This document shows, piece after piece, positions 32,480 to 41,352 of a stretch of DNA of 64,000 bases. The translations under genes and the position numbers were made by a program. Within the stretch, counting starts at the first letter, position 1. The number at the start of each line of letters is the position of its first letter. The notes under the pieces were generated by a model. That model was given only the letters and a program-made list of their open reading frames with translations. It was not told the origin of the DNA and ran no database searches. This DNA comes from CATOSD01 sp965203135 (GTDB lineage Bacteria; Chloroflexota; Dehalococcoidia; Lucifugimonadales; CATOSD01), in the NCBI GenBank assembly GCA_965203135.1, contig CBDBBO010000001.1:1054001-1118000 (forward strand), given 5' to 3'.

Positions 32480-33358
32480 CTACGCCTGGCCGGAGTTGGC
32501 GGCGATGAAGGACTTGATGACGGCGTTGAACTGCTCGGGGTGCTCGCGGAAGGGGTAGTGGCCGGAGCGGTTGAAGATGTGCATCTGGGAGTCCTTGACG
32601 TTGGGCAGGACCAGGTTCAGGCAGTTGACGCCGATGGGATCCCATACCGCCGAGGGGTCCTCCAGTCCCCACACGACCAGCGTGGGGCATTGGAGGTCGC
32701 CGGCGCGGATCCTGTCGTGGATCTCGTGCTGCATGGCGGCGAGGTTGTCGTCGAACTGGCCCTGCAGTTCGGAGTTCTTGGCGGTGGCCCGCTGGACGGA
32801 GTCGAGGGCGTCCATGCGCATCTTTCCGTCGGTCCACTCGTCGGTGATGTGGTCGGTGCCGAACGAGTTCTGGGCGGTGAGGTACTTCGACAACTCCTTG
32901 GGGTCGTCGAAGTGGGGCGCGGCGTCGGCGACGTCCTGGTAGAAGGTGATGGGCTGCATGAGGGTGGCGCTGTCCACGATGACGATGGTGCGCACCAGTT
33001 CGGGGCGCTCGATGGCGACGCGGGCGGCGAGGTAGCCGCCGCGGGAGTGGCCCACGATGTGGGCGGGGGCGATGTCGAGCGTGTCCAGGAAGTCCATGGA
33101 GTGCTGGACGGCGGAGGCGATCACGTAGTCCTCGTCGTTCGGGGGCGGGTCGCTGTAGCCCTGGCCGGTCTTGTCGAGTGCGTAGACGTGGAACGACTCG
33201 GCGAGCGCGTCGAAGTTGAGGAACCAGTCCTCGGCGCTGGCGCCGCCGCCGAACTGGCCGCCGTGCACGAGCAGCATCGTCTCGCCCTCCCCCGCCTCGA
33301 AGTAGCGGGTGTTGGTGCCTTTCACGTCGACGAACTTGGCGTCTTTGTAGCTGACCAT
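32480..33358 (-). CDS. alpha/beta hydrolase
   Basis: 292 aa. The oxyanion-hole motif is LLVHGGQFGG, the nucleophile elbow IVGHSRGGYLA (Ser), the acid LVVWGLEDPSAVW and the His NRSGHYPFREHP, in the order of the alpha/beta hydrolase fold. No signal peptide, so cytoplasmic. It resembles C-C bond hydrolases and haloalkane/epoxide-type hydrolases, without a distinguishing feature. Regulatory unit B lies upstream. It is separated from queG by a composite REP. Confidence 0.87.
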   Translation of the reverse strand: MVSYKDAKFVDVKGTNTRYFEAGEGETMLLVHGGQFGGGASAEDWFLNFDALAESFHVYALDKTGQGYSDPPPNDEDYVIASAVQHSMDFLDTLDIAPAHIVGHSRGGYLAARVAIERPELVRTIVIVDSATLMQPITFYQDVADAAPHFDDPKELSKYLTAQNSFGTDHITDEWTDGKMRMDALDSVQRATAKNSELQGQFDDNLAAMQHEIHDRIRAGDLQCPTLVVWGLEDPSAVWDPIGVNCLNLVLPNVKDSQMHIFNRSGHYPFREHPEQFNAVIKSFIAANSGQA

Positions 33359-33519
33359 GGTGGCGCCTCCTCTATGGCTGTCCTGTCCGCGAGCCGGCGA
33401 GTGCGGGCCGCGTTTCCGCTGGATTGTGGTGGCTATCCTATCGCAAATGCCGACTTCGCGCAGCCGCCCGGATGGCCGGGAGCGGGCTGAAGGCCGCTTG
33501 TGCGCAAGGCTCTCCGAAA

Positions 33520-33790
33520 AATCTGCTCAATTCTGCTACATTCCGCACATTCCGTAGCTGGGCGGGCCGAGGTTCTTGTCACTTTCTGTGAGCCAAGTTG
33601 TTAAGGTTCGTCACGCGCATTGCGCGGAGTGTGGCAAAACGCGACAGTGTTGCTGGGCTGGGGGCGGGCCTTTCCGACGCCGCCAACCGGGGCGTCACCC
33701 CCATCCTAACCTTCCCCCTGCGAGGGGGAAGGGAATCATCGGATAGGCTCTGAGTAGAAAATAGCACGTGCGTGCTATAGAATCAAGAGG
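33520..33790 (-). repeat. regulatory repeat unit, copy B
   Basis: Close copy of 2707-2990: promoter with palindromic spacer, REP hairpin (33692-33740), core CCGCCCAGCTAC on the minus strand (33554-33565) and GAAT words at 9-10-base steps (33520-33553). Its direction points to the alpha/beta hydrolase gene. Confidence 0.78.
33758..33786 (-). promoter_or_regulatory. promoter with palindromic operator in spacer (unit B)
   Basis: Minus strand TTGATT (33781-33786), 17 bases, TATTTT (33758-33763). ATAGCAC-N4-GTGCTAT at 33761-33778. Confidence 0.65.
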
Positions 33791-33830
33791 GGTCGGGGCC
33801 ACGCGGAAGGGGCGTTCTCGCGGTCGCCGG

Positions 33831-33856
33831 GAGGGTTTGAAACCCGCCCCTACAGG
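33831..33856. repeat. GGGTTTGAAACCCGCCC palindromic repeat
   Basis: Also at 50166-50188. A short dyad (GGGTTT/AAACCC) with CGCCC(C/A)T flank. Confidence 0.6.
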
Positions 33857-34107
33857 TTGGGAAGGGGGAATAGGCCTGGGTGTGGGAATTTTTGTGGCAG
33901 GTGCATGGCAGGTGCATGGCAGGTTCAAGACGCCGGCGAGACATGGGAGTGGCGTTCGGGTTACGCGGATGGGAAGGTTTGAGACAGGATTTTCGGCGTG
34001 GTTCCGGCTAGAGGACGCGGGGCGTGGCGTTCGCTGCAGGTCAGGCGCTTGAACATCATATACAATGGCCGGATTAGCTGGTGCGGAACAGATATCGGAG
34101 GTCAGGC

Positions 34108-34905
34108 ATGGCACGTAGGTGGCTGGGGGTGGTGGTGGTGGCGGCCCTGATGCTGGCGATTGGCTGCGGGGTTGGTGAGCCGATGGCGGGCGAGGCCGAT
34201 ATCGAAGTCGACCCATGCGGAACCAGGTTGTTGTCGAAGGAGGAGTTCTTGGCGGTGGCGCCCGACGGAATGTCGCGTCATGCCAACGAGGTGTGGTGGG
34301 AGTACCACTCGCTGTTCAGGCGCCAGCCCAACGTCATCTGGCACGGACAGATTCTCCTGAGGTACGAAGGTGTGCATCCTCCTGGGACGGTGGGCATCAG
34401 CGTTCACGTAACGGAGAAGGTGGACCAGGAAGCGCTGCCGCCCGAAGACCGGATACCGGACTGCCTGGAAGGTGTTCCCATTCAGGTGATAGAGGCGCCA
34501 CGGGTGAGCCCTTCTCCGCGGGTCACAGAGCAGGTCTACTGTAGGGAGCAGTGGGAGACAACAAGACTCCCGAAGGAGATGGAAGATCTCTTGAGAAAGG
34601 GAGCACATAGACTAACAGACGAGGAAAGAAAGCGACACGCGGAGCTATTGGACGAGTTGTTCAGCCGCATCAGGGAGGTGGCTTTTTCCAACAGGGAGCT
34701 GTTTTCGCGCCAGCCCAATTTCTTCATGTTGAGCGCGGGGTTCGTAGGCAGGAGCCTCCCTTATGGAGAATCTGGGTTCGGTGTGAAGGTTCTAGTCACC
34801 GAGATAGTGCCCCAGTGGAAGCTGCCGCTGCATGACCGCATACCATGTGTCATCGACGGGGTCCCCGTTGAGATCACAACCGACGACCCCAGGGTGTGGT
34901 TGTAG
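34108..34905 (+). CDS. lipoprotein with two related domains, shared with the collagen-like protease
   Basis: 265 aa from ATG 34108 (GGAGGT upstream). A signal peptide ends in the lipobox LAIGC. Two related domains follow: the first ends in DRIPDCLEGVPIQVIE, the second runs from REQWETTRLPKEMEDL to DRIPCVIDGVPVEITTD. The second domain recurs almost residue for residue at the N-terminus of the 38691-41198 protein, where it precedes a trypsin-like domain; a pro-peptide, inhibitor or scaffold role is possible but unproven. It is followed after one base by the first GH99-like lipoprotein. Confidence 0.7.
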   Translation: MARRWLGVVVVAALMLAIGCGVGEPMAGEADIEVDPCGTRLLSKEEFLAVAPDGMSRHANEVWWEYHSLFRRQPNVIWHGQILLRYEGVHPPGTVGISVHVTEKVDQEALPPEDRIPDCLEGVPIQVIEAPRVSPSPRVTEQVYCREQWETTRLPKEMEDLLRKGAHRLTDEERKRHAELLDELFSRIREVAFSNRELFSRQPNFFMLSAGFVGRSLPYGESGFGVKVLVTEIVPQWKLPLHDRIPCVIDGVPVEITTDDPRVWL

Positions 34906-34906
34906 G

Positions 34907-35989
34907 GTGCGTAGCCGGCTGGGGCTTGGGGTGGTAGCAACCTTGGTACTGACCATAATGGCGTGTGAGAGTGCTTCCCCAGGACGGGAACCGTCCGTGA
35001 CGAAGGATGTCCCGTTGGCAGCGCTGATGTATCTCTGGTACGGCTTCGACCTCGACACCGGTGAGAGTACAGGCGGCATAGGGTCTTCGCACTGGAACAC
35101 GCCGGGGGCTGACAGCACACATCGCAGGGGCGTTACCGACGAGCCTGAGTATGGGTTCTATGCTTCCGATGATCCTAGCGTCATCGCCCGGCAGCTCGCC
35201 GACATGGAGGCGGCAGGCATCAGCGTGTTGATGATTTCATACTGGGGGAGAGGCGACAGCGATCTCAATGGCGTAAACGAGAACGCAGAATCCGAGGCGA
35301 TGGACCGTGCTGCAAAGGTCCTGCTTGACCACATTTCGCGTGAATCCGCCCCGTTCCGAGTAGCGTTCCTGGTGGAGCCGTACATGCCTCACCCGGAGGA
35401 AATCACGCCGGTTCAGCGGCAGACCATCCTGGACAGCCTGTGGGACGAATTTTACAACGTCTATCCCGGCTTGATGTTCCATTGGGAAGGCAGTCCGTTG
35501 GTCGTAACCTGGTCTCCCCTGGAACTGAAGTCGGAGGGTGATCCCAGATTCACTGTAAAGACGTGGGGAAGCTACTTCGGTGGGCCTGACTGGAAGACGG
35601 AGAGCAACCAGGACTGGAACTGGTACCCCGAACCTGGCTGGCTGTCCGAGATGATTTCGGAGGACGGGGTGTACGTCGTGTTCCCTCGATTCGACGAGTA
35701 CTGGATGTATCTCGCGGGAAGAGATTTCGGCTACCCGTTTCGCCGAGTCGATCCGCTATTCACCGAAGGAGTCTATGAGCAGGCCTGGCAGACGGCCGTG
35801 GACAACAGGGACGACATCGAGCTTATCGTGATTTACGCCTGGAATGAGCACAAAGAACATGCCAGCATCGAGCCTGACAAGGGCGTGTCTCCGATGAGCT
35901 ATGGGCGCTCGTTGATCGGGAAGACGGCCCACTACGCGAACCTGTTTCGGGCCGGACTGCCGTTCGAGCACTTCGAGGACGCGAACTGA
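34907..35989 (+). CDS. secreted GH99-like lipoprotein 1
   Basis: 360 aa from GTG 34907, one base after the upstream stop (the frame opens earlier but lacks a signal peptide). The lipobox is LTIMAC. The body starts with the (beta/alpha)8 pattern VPLAALMYLWYGF and continues with EYGFYASDDPSVIARQ and AAGISVLMISYWGRGD. This matches GH99-like (WbsX / endo-alpha-mannosidase-related) domains, in which a glutamate near the C-terminal strands is catalytic (candidate: WNEHKEHASIEP). Likely a surface glycan-processing lipoprotein. It is the most divergent of three tandem paralogues. Confidence 0.72.
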   Translation: MRSRLGLGVVATLVLTIMACESASPGREPSVTKDVPLAALMYLWYGFDLDTGESTGGIGSSHWNTPGADSTHRRGVTDEPEYGFYASDDPSVIARQLADMEAAGISVLMISYWGRGDSDLNGVNENAESEAMDRAAKVLLDHISRESAPFRVAFLVEPYMPHPEEITPVQRQTILDSLWDEFYNVYPGLMFHWEGSPLVVTWSPLELKSEGDPRFTVKTWGSYFGGPDWKTESNQDWNWYPEPGWLSEMISEDGVYVVFPRFDEYWMYLAGRDFGYPFRRVDPLFTEGVYEQAWQTAVDNRDDIELIVIYAWNEHKEHASIEPDKGVSPMSYGRSLIGKTAHYANLFRAGLPFEHFEDAN

Positions 35990-36189
35990 GCTCGCAGCGT
36001 GCGACCGGCTTGCGTCCAGTCCCCACTCAGCCCCCACCTCCAGCGGCAGTGACGGCGTGTTTGGAGTGCGGCATTGGCGCAGCGAACACACTTTCCGTCG
36101 GGACCGCGGATTCGTGGGCGAGGGGGTGTTAGCAGGATGAGGACATGCGCACAATCGTGATTTCACGAAACAGACAACGGAGGTAAGGC

Positions 36190-37365
36190 ATGGCCCACAG
36201 ATGGCTTGGATTTGCGGCGCTGGCACTTGCGATTGCGGTGGCGATGAGCTGCGGCGATGGGTCGGATCCGGACGCTTCAGAAGGGCATATGACGCCTAAC
36301 GACGTGCCTATAGCGACGCTTCTCTATGTTGGTCACGGGTTCCAGCAAGCGTACCCATATGAAGCCACTGGCGGAAGGGGGACGACGGGCTGGAACACCT
36401 ATGGCCCTCCTGGAGCTGAAGAACCTTTCCCTTGGACGGGATTCACGACAACTTGGCCCGAAATTGGTTGGTATGCGTCGAAGGACACCGAAACCATTGC
36501 GTGGCAGATCGAGCAGATGCAGCGCGCCGGAATCGATACCATCATCATCTCCTGGTTCGGCTGGGGTGACGACAGGCTGGACGGTGAGGTGGACTCGGAA
36601 GGGCTGCACGCTCAGTACCACGATACCGCGCGGATCGTCCTCGACTACATCGACCGCAACGACGTTCCGATGAAGTTCGCGCTGCTCGTCGAGGCGTTCA
36701 CGTTCTTCGTCGGGGGCGTCGAGCCCACCTCGACGGCAGACTTGACGGACGCGCAGCGGCAGATGGTCACGGACTATGTGTGGGACAACTTCTACGCTCC
36801 GTCCGAGTACGGCGACATGGCATTGCGCCTGAATGGAAGGCCGGCGCTGTTCGGCGTGCCTGACGTAAGAGGCGGATGGTGGAGAAATCATGGCTGGATC
36901 GACGAACGGTTTCGGCTGATCGAGGTATCGAACAATCACGAGGATGAGGTCGAGTTCACCGCCGACTACGTGTACCTGGATCCGCCCTCGGCGATCCCCG
37001 GGGTGGACGGCGTGGTCAACATATGGCCGCGATTCTCCAGCGTGGTCACGTACGCCTCGAACAGTCCCTACTTCCCCTGGTACGACCCGAAGACGAACTT
37101 GCCTGAAGTCGACCCGCTTGGAACGGAAGGGAAGTACGACGAAGGCTGGCGGCAGATCATCGAGCATCCGCGGCGCGCCGAAGTCGAGCTCATCTGGATC
37201 TGGTACTGGAACTCGTACTGGGAGGTCTGCTACATCGAACCCGACGCGGGAATTGGCGCTTATGCCGTCGGCGACCTGTACGTCAGGAAGACAGCCCACT
37301 ACGCCAGCCTGTTTCGGGCTGGCCTGCCGTTCGAGCATTTCGACGAATCCGACAAAGGGAGATAG
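36190..37365 (+). CDS. secreted GH99-like lipoprotein 2
   Basis: 391 aa. Signal peptide with lipobox AVAMSC, then GDGSDPDASEG and VPIATLLYVGHGF. EIGWYASKDTETIAWQIEQM and IIISWFGWGDD are the GH99-like substrate-cleft signatures. The C-terminal WIWYWNSYWEVCYIEPDAG holds a candidate catalytic Glu. GGAGGT precedes ATG. The first ~45 codons and last ~85 codons are nearly identical to the next gene, while the middle differs strongly, a mosaic pattern. Likely anchored outside the cytoplasmic membrane. Confidence 0.75.
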   Translation: MAHRWLGFAALALAIAVAMSCGDGSDPDASEGHMTPNDVPIATLLYVGHGFQQAYPYEATGGRGTTGWNTYGPPGAEEPFPWTGFTTTWPEIGWYASKDTETIAWQIEQMQRAGIDTIIISWFGWGDDRLDGEVDSEGLHAQYHDTARIVLDYIDRNDVPMKFALLVEAFTFFVGGVEPTSTADLTDAQRQMVTDYVWDNFYAPSEYGDMALRLNGRPALFGVPDVRGGWWRNHGWIDERFRLIEVSNNHEDEVEFTADYVYLDPPSAIPGVDGVVNIWPRFSSVVTYASNSPYFPWYDPKTNLPEVDPLGTEGKYDEGWRQIIEHPRRAEVELIWIWYWNSYWEVCYIEPDAGIGAYAVGDLYVRKTAHYASLFRAGLPFEHFDESDKGR

Positions 37366-37367
37366 GC

Positions 37368-38552
37368 ATGGCACACAGATGGCTTGGACTAGCAGCACTG
37401 GCACTTGCGATTGCGGTGGCGATGGGCTGCGGCGATGGGTCGGATCCGGACGCTTCGGAAGGGCAGATGACGCCTAACGACGTGCCTATAGCGACGCTCT
37501 TGTACGTAGATGCGGGTCATGTGCCTTCCCCTCCTTATGATGCCCCGGGGGGACTCGGAACGTGGCGATGGAACTTCTACGGGGCTGCTCCTCCTCATCC
37601 GTGGACTGGATTTACTACTACTTGGCCGGAGATTGGCTGGTACGCCTCCCAAGACATCGAGACCATCGCGTGGCAGCTTGAACAGATGCAGAGAGCGGGA
37701 ATCAATACCGTGATCATTTCGTGGAGTGGCTGGGGGGATGACAATCTGGATGGTGTGGTAGAAGAAAGCCTGCACGTCCAACTAGACATCACGGCGAATA
37801 GGATACTGGATTACATCGCAGACAACGACCTCTCATTTAGATTCAGTTTCCTTCTAGAAGATTTTCCTCATCATACAGGGCACGGTGGAGCGCGCAGTCT
37901 AAACAATGCGCAGCGCCAGATGGTCTTGGATTACTTGTGGGATAACTACTTTGGTCCCTCTACGAAGTACGGAGCATTGGCCTTGAGGTTGGACGAGGCG
38001 CCGGTCCTCTTTTCGGCGTCGGTTAATCCGGATGGTGTACCAAATGTTTGGTGGGGCAGACACGGGTTCGCCGATGCACGATTCGAGCTTATCGAAGTTG
38101 CTGAGTACGAAGGTGTTGAAGAACAACTAACTTCCGTATATGTGTACAAGCCTCCTCCATCTGCCGTTCCGGGAAAGGACGGAGTCGTAACCATCTGGCC
38201 CAGATTTACCGACCTGATCATGTATGTTTCCCGAGTTAGGGGGAAGCATGACTGGGTTGACCCCTTTGATCCCAGTAAGTCACCCCTGAGCGAGATTGAT
38301 CCAATCGGCGAAGAGGGGCTATACGACGAAGGCTGGCGGCAGATCATCGAGCATCCGCGGCGGGCCGAAATCGAGCTCATCTGGATATGGTACTGGAACT
38401 CGTACTGGGAGGTCTGCTACATCGAGCCGGACGCGGGAATTGGCGCTTATGCCGTCGGCGACCTGTACGTCAGGAAGACGGCCCACTACGCGAACCTGTT
38501 CCGGGCCGGGCTGCCGTTCGAGCACTTCGAAGGCGTGGACGACGCGAACTGA
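37368..38552 (+). CDS. secreted GH99-like lipoprotein 3
   Basis: 394 aa, two bases after the stop of its paralogue. The lipobox AVAMGC, EIGWYASQDIETIAWQLEQM, ISWSGWGDD and WIWYWNSYWEVCYIEPDAG match lipoprotein 2. The central ~200 codons (37780-38300) are A/T-richer and diverged, including a different segment SFLLEDFPHHTG. The ends are close to copy 2 and the tail TAHYANLFRAGLPFEHFE also matches copy 1. It is co-transcribed with lipoprotein 2. Confidence 0.75.
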   Translation: MAHRWLGLAALALAIAVAMGCGDGSDPDASEGQMTPNDVPIATLLYVDAGHVPSPPYDAPGGLGTWRWNFYGAAPPHPWTGFTTTWPEIGWYASQDIETIAWQLEQMQRAGINTVIISWSGWGDDNLDGVVEESLHVQLDITANRILDYIADNDLSFRFSFLLEDFPHHTGHGGARSLNNAQRQMVLDYLWDNYFGPSTKYGALALRLDEAPVLFSASVNPDGVPNVWWGRHGFADARFELIEVAEYEGVEEQLTSVYVYKPPPSAVPGKDGVVTIWPRFTDLIMYVSRVRGKHDWVDPFDPSKSPLSEIDPIGEEGLYDEGWRQIIEHPRRAEIELIWIWYWNSYWEVCYIEPDAGIGAYAVGDLYVRKTAHYANLFRAGLPFEHFEGVDDAN

Positions 38553-38638
38553 GCTCGCGGCCGCTGCGCGGGCGACGCGTGCCAACGCTCCGACCTTACC
38601 CCTGCCACAGCCGCCGCAGATTCGTGGGCAAGGGGGTA

Positions 38639-38668
38639 TTGACAGAAACAGAACATACATACTATTCT
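38639..38668 (+). promoter_or_regulatory. sigma70-type promoter of the collagen-like protease gene
   Basis: TTGACA (38639-38644), 18 bases, TATTCT (38663-38668), 22 bases before ATG 38691, with AGGAGG between. The related stretch before lipoprotein 2 (36124-36160) has lost the -35 and -10 matches. Confidence 0.72.
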
Positions 38669-38690
38669 CGTTAACAGCAGGAGGTTTCAC

Positions 38691-41198
38691 ATGGTTTCAC
38701 TATTGCGAAGGCTTCTCTTGATTTACACACTCGGCTTAGCCGTGCTAATCGCGGGCATAGTCTGGGTGCTCAGCACGGACGAAGACAGTTGCGAAGAACA
38801 GTGGGAGGCAGTAAGGCTCCCCAAGGAAATGGAGGATCTTATGAATACCGACGCACGAAGACTGACAGGTGAAGAAAGGGAGCGAAGAAACAGGGCAATC
38901 GATGAGGTGTTTGCCCGCATCAGGGAGGTGTTATCTGACAACTTGGATCTGTTCTCGCGCCAGCCTCACTTCCTTGAGGTGAAACCAGGATTTGTAGGCA
39001 TAGGCCTCCCAGGTGGCGAAGTGGGGGCTGGGTTGAAGATCTACGTCTCTGAGATAGTGCCTCAGTGGAAGCTGCCCCCACAAGACCGCATCCCTTGCGT
39101 AATCGATGGGGTTCCTCTTGAGATTACAACCGACAGAAGCAGGTTCATGAGTGGCGCGACAAGCCGGCACAGGCCTTTGATGGCCGGCATTGAAATCGAC
39201 GCCCCGGATGTGCGCATGGGAGGAGCTCTTGTCTACAAAGGGACCCTGACGGGGCTCGCGAGGCGGAACTCCGACAACAGAGAGGTGCTCGTCACCTGTT
39301 TGCACAACCTCACCGGAGGTAGGTTTCAGAAATGGGCAAACGGTAGTGAGGAGTTGTACCAAGTCAACACCAACCACGTCAGCGATAAGATTGGCGTCCC
39401 TGTCGATTGGGTCGAGATGAGAACTGACGCTGGATACAAGAACATCGCAGACGTGGTCATCTGCACTCCAATATATCCGGGACCTCCCGAGTTCCAGGAT
39501 TTCTCAGAGTTCGCCAACTACGGGCTCCACAACGGCGATCACGACCTAGGCATCGTCATCGCTGGAACGGTCGATCCCAAAGACGTTGAAGGGCCGCTCA
39601 CAAGCGTTAGCGCAGTGAGCGGCGTCAGAACGGACGTCAGAGTGGACGCGGTGAACCAGCAGGCCACCATTGAGGGCTATCAGTTCACGGGCCTTGTCCA
39701 GCTGAATGTAGGACAGACACCGTTTAAGCCCGGGGATTCCGGCACGCCGCTCCTGGTCGAGGTCGAGACGGGGACGGGGTACTACAGAATGTGCTGCATA
39801 TACATCGGAGAAGGCGAGAATGGAGAGACCTACGCGTTTCCCGCTTCCGTGGCGCAGGACGAACTCGACATCAGCTTTGGAAAGGAGATAAGCATGCCAA
39901 GATTGTCAACCGAAGGATTCGTGGGCCAGCGATGGATAATCGACGACTACTTCCGGGCGGGAGAGACGCTCCACGCCGGCGACGTGGTGGTGTTCAGAAA
40001 GCAGGCGGTGCCTCCGTACCTGCCCAGGGCTTTCAAGACGGTACTCTCACAAGAGGAGCGCGTCATCGGCATCGTGCACACACCCGCCGGCAAGGTGGTC
40101 GGCGACCAGGTGGCCACCACGGGGGTCACGGACGACACCGACGAGTACGTCCCAGTCGTAACGAACGGGATAGCGAAGGCATTCTCAGGAGAAAACATGA
40201 CTGTTGGAGATCCGGTGGCTGCTTCCACCGTCCGCGCGACGCCTCCGGGAAAGAGCAGCATGTCGACGGTGGTCAGAGCCGATGCCCAGGACCCTAACAT
40301 AGTGGGAAGGTGTCTGACGCCTATGCTGACAACAGACACCAACAAAGTGGTGGACGTTCTGGTGGACCTGGCCGGGCCGCAGGGCGCGCAGGGCCGATCG
40401 GGGAGCCCTGGCCGGCAGGGCGCTCCGGGGGCGCCCGGGCCTGCGGGTCCCAAGGGGGAGAAGGGAGACCCCGGCCCACAGGGGCCGCAGGGCGCGCCCG
40501 GAGAGGACGGCGCGGATGGAGACCCGGGCGCGGACGGACGAGACGGAGAGGGCGTGCCCTCCTACCACGAGTCCGACGTGGACCGCTACCTGCGCGTAGG
40601 CCGCGACGCCGGCACCAGGCCGGCCCTGGTCTGGGGCACTGCTCCCTCGACCCAGGGTCCGGCGGGTCCCAAGGGGGACAAGGGCGAGCAGGGACCGCCG
40701 GGACAGGGGGTGCCCACATACGATGTTCCCGACATCGACAAGTATCTCCGTGTCGGTCGTGCGGGGGTGAACGTCCCGGTGCTGGTCTGGTCCAACACTC
40801 CGAACGTCGCTACAGGCCCGACGAGTCTGCGAGGGCCGGCAGGACCCAAGGGGGACAAGGGGGACAAGGGGGACCGTGGCCCGGCAGGCCCTAAGGGGGA
40901 CAGGGGTGATCGAGGGCCGCGCGGATACTCGGGTTCCGATGGGCGAGACGGATCAGACGGCCAGGACGGATCAGACGGCCAGGACGGGTCCGATGGCCGG
41001 CCCGGACGCGACGGGTCCGATGGAGCGCAAGGGCCGAAGGGCGAGCGGGGGCTGCGTGGCTTCACCGGGCCGCGGGGGCCACAAGGGTACACGGGCGTTC
41101 AGGGCGGGCCTGGCGAACAGGGACCACCCGGCCCACGGGGGCCCCAGGGGCCCGCGGGTACGTGCAGCTGCGGCGGCAACGGCGGAAGCCACGAGTAG
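38691..41198 (+). CDS. membrane-anchored trypsin-like protease with collagen-like repeats
   Basis: 835 aa. An N-terminal TM anchor (~8-27) precedes a ~115-residue domain shared with the 34108 lipoprotein (EEQWEAVRLPKEMEDL...RIPCVIDGVPLEIT). A chymotrypsin-fold domain follows with candidate triad His205 (VTCLHNL), Asp254 (IADVVIC) and Ser350 (FKPGDSGTPLL). A beta-rich domain covers ~405-560. Three Gly-X-Y blocks (~563-625, ~658-682, ~720-825; GPKGEKGDPGPQGPQG style) are then separated by two copies of the motif YLRVGR...P-LVW, ending in CSCGGNGG. The collagen segments should trimerise into a stalk. It is likely a surface, trimeric protease or pseudoprotease beside glycan-acting lipoproteins. 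Confidence 0.8.
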   Translation: MVSLLRRLLLIYTLGLAVLIAGIVWVLSTDEDSCEEQWEAVRLPKEMEDLMNTDARRLTGEERERRNRAIDEVFARIREVLSDNLDLFSRQPHFLEVKPGFVGIGLPGGEVGAGLKIYVSEIVPQWKLPPQDRIPCVIDGVPLEITTDRSRFMSGATSRHRPLMAGIEIDAPDVRMGGALVYKGTLTGLARRNSDNREVLVTCLHNLTGGRFQKWANGSEELYQVNTNHVSDKIGVPVDWVEMRTDAGYKNIADVVICTPIYPGPPEFQDFSEFANYGLHNGDHDLGIVIAGTVDPKDVEGPLTSVSAVSGVRTDVRVDAVNQQATIEGYQFTGLVQLNVGQTPFKPGDSGTPLLVEVETGTGYYRMCCIYIGEGENGETYAFPASVAQDELDISFGKEISMPRLSTEGFVGQRWIIDDYFRAGETLHAGDVVVFRKQAVPPYLPRAFKTVLSQEERVIGIVHTPAGKVVGDQVATTGVTDDTDEYVPVVTNGIAKAFSGENMTVGDPVAASTVRATPPGKSSMSTVVRADAQDPNIVGRCLTPMLTTDTNKVVDVLVDLAGPQGAQGRSGSPGRQGAPGAPGPAGPKGEKGDPGPQGPQGAPGEDGADGDPGADGRDGEGVPSYHESDVDRYLRVGRDAGTRPALVWGTAPSTQGPAGPKGDKGEQGPPGQGVPTYDVPDIDKYLRVGRAGVNVPVLVWSNTPNVATGPTSLRGPAGPKGDKGDKGDRGPAGPKGDRGDRGPRGYSGSDGRDGSDGQDGSDGQDGSDGRPGRDGSDGAQGPKGERGLRGFTGPRGPQGYTGVQGGPGEQGPPGPRGPQGPAGTCSCGGNGGSHE

Positions 41199-41271
41199 AT
41201 CAAGGTGCTGGTGGACATCGCCGGCTAGGCGAACCGGGGCCGCCCCTTCCGCGGAGGGGGCGGCCCTTTAC

Positions 41272-41352
41272 CTTCACCCCCATCCCCGTATCAAGTACGG
41301 GGCAGGCTCTAACCTTCCCCCGTCGAGGGGGAAGGGACTATTCGGAAGGCTC
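41272..41352 (+). repeat. composite REP-like element
   Basis: CCCCCATC, CCCGTATCAAGTACGGGG palindrome, CTAACC and CTTCCCCCGTCGAGGGGGAAG, then TTCGGAAGGCTCC. It lies between convergent genes, and its last bases meet the stop of the M24 peptidase gene. Confidence 0.72.

Larger units (their letters stand above)
33359..34107. other. intergenic region with unit B and other repeats
   Basis: About 750 bases. Unit B occupies 33520-33790. A GGGTTTGAAACCC palindrome is at 33831-33856 and an 11-base direct repeat (GGCAGGTGCAT, nearly three times) at 33896-33925. No gene is supported. Confidence 0.6.

Noticed and set aside
31901..33490. 529-codon plus-strand open frame opposite queG and the hydrolase
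   Set aside because: Spans two genes and a REP, with no domain signal.
33896..33925. short direct repeats resembling a CRISPR start
   Set aside because: Units are 11 bases, contiguous, under three copies and without spacers; no cas genes. No CRISPR array was found in the window.
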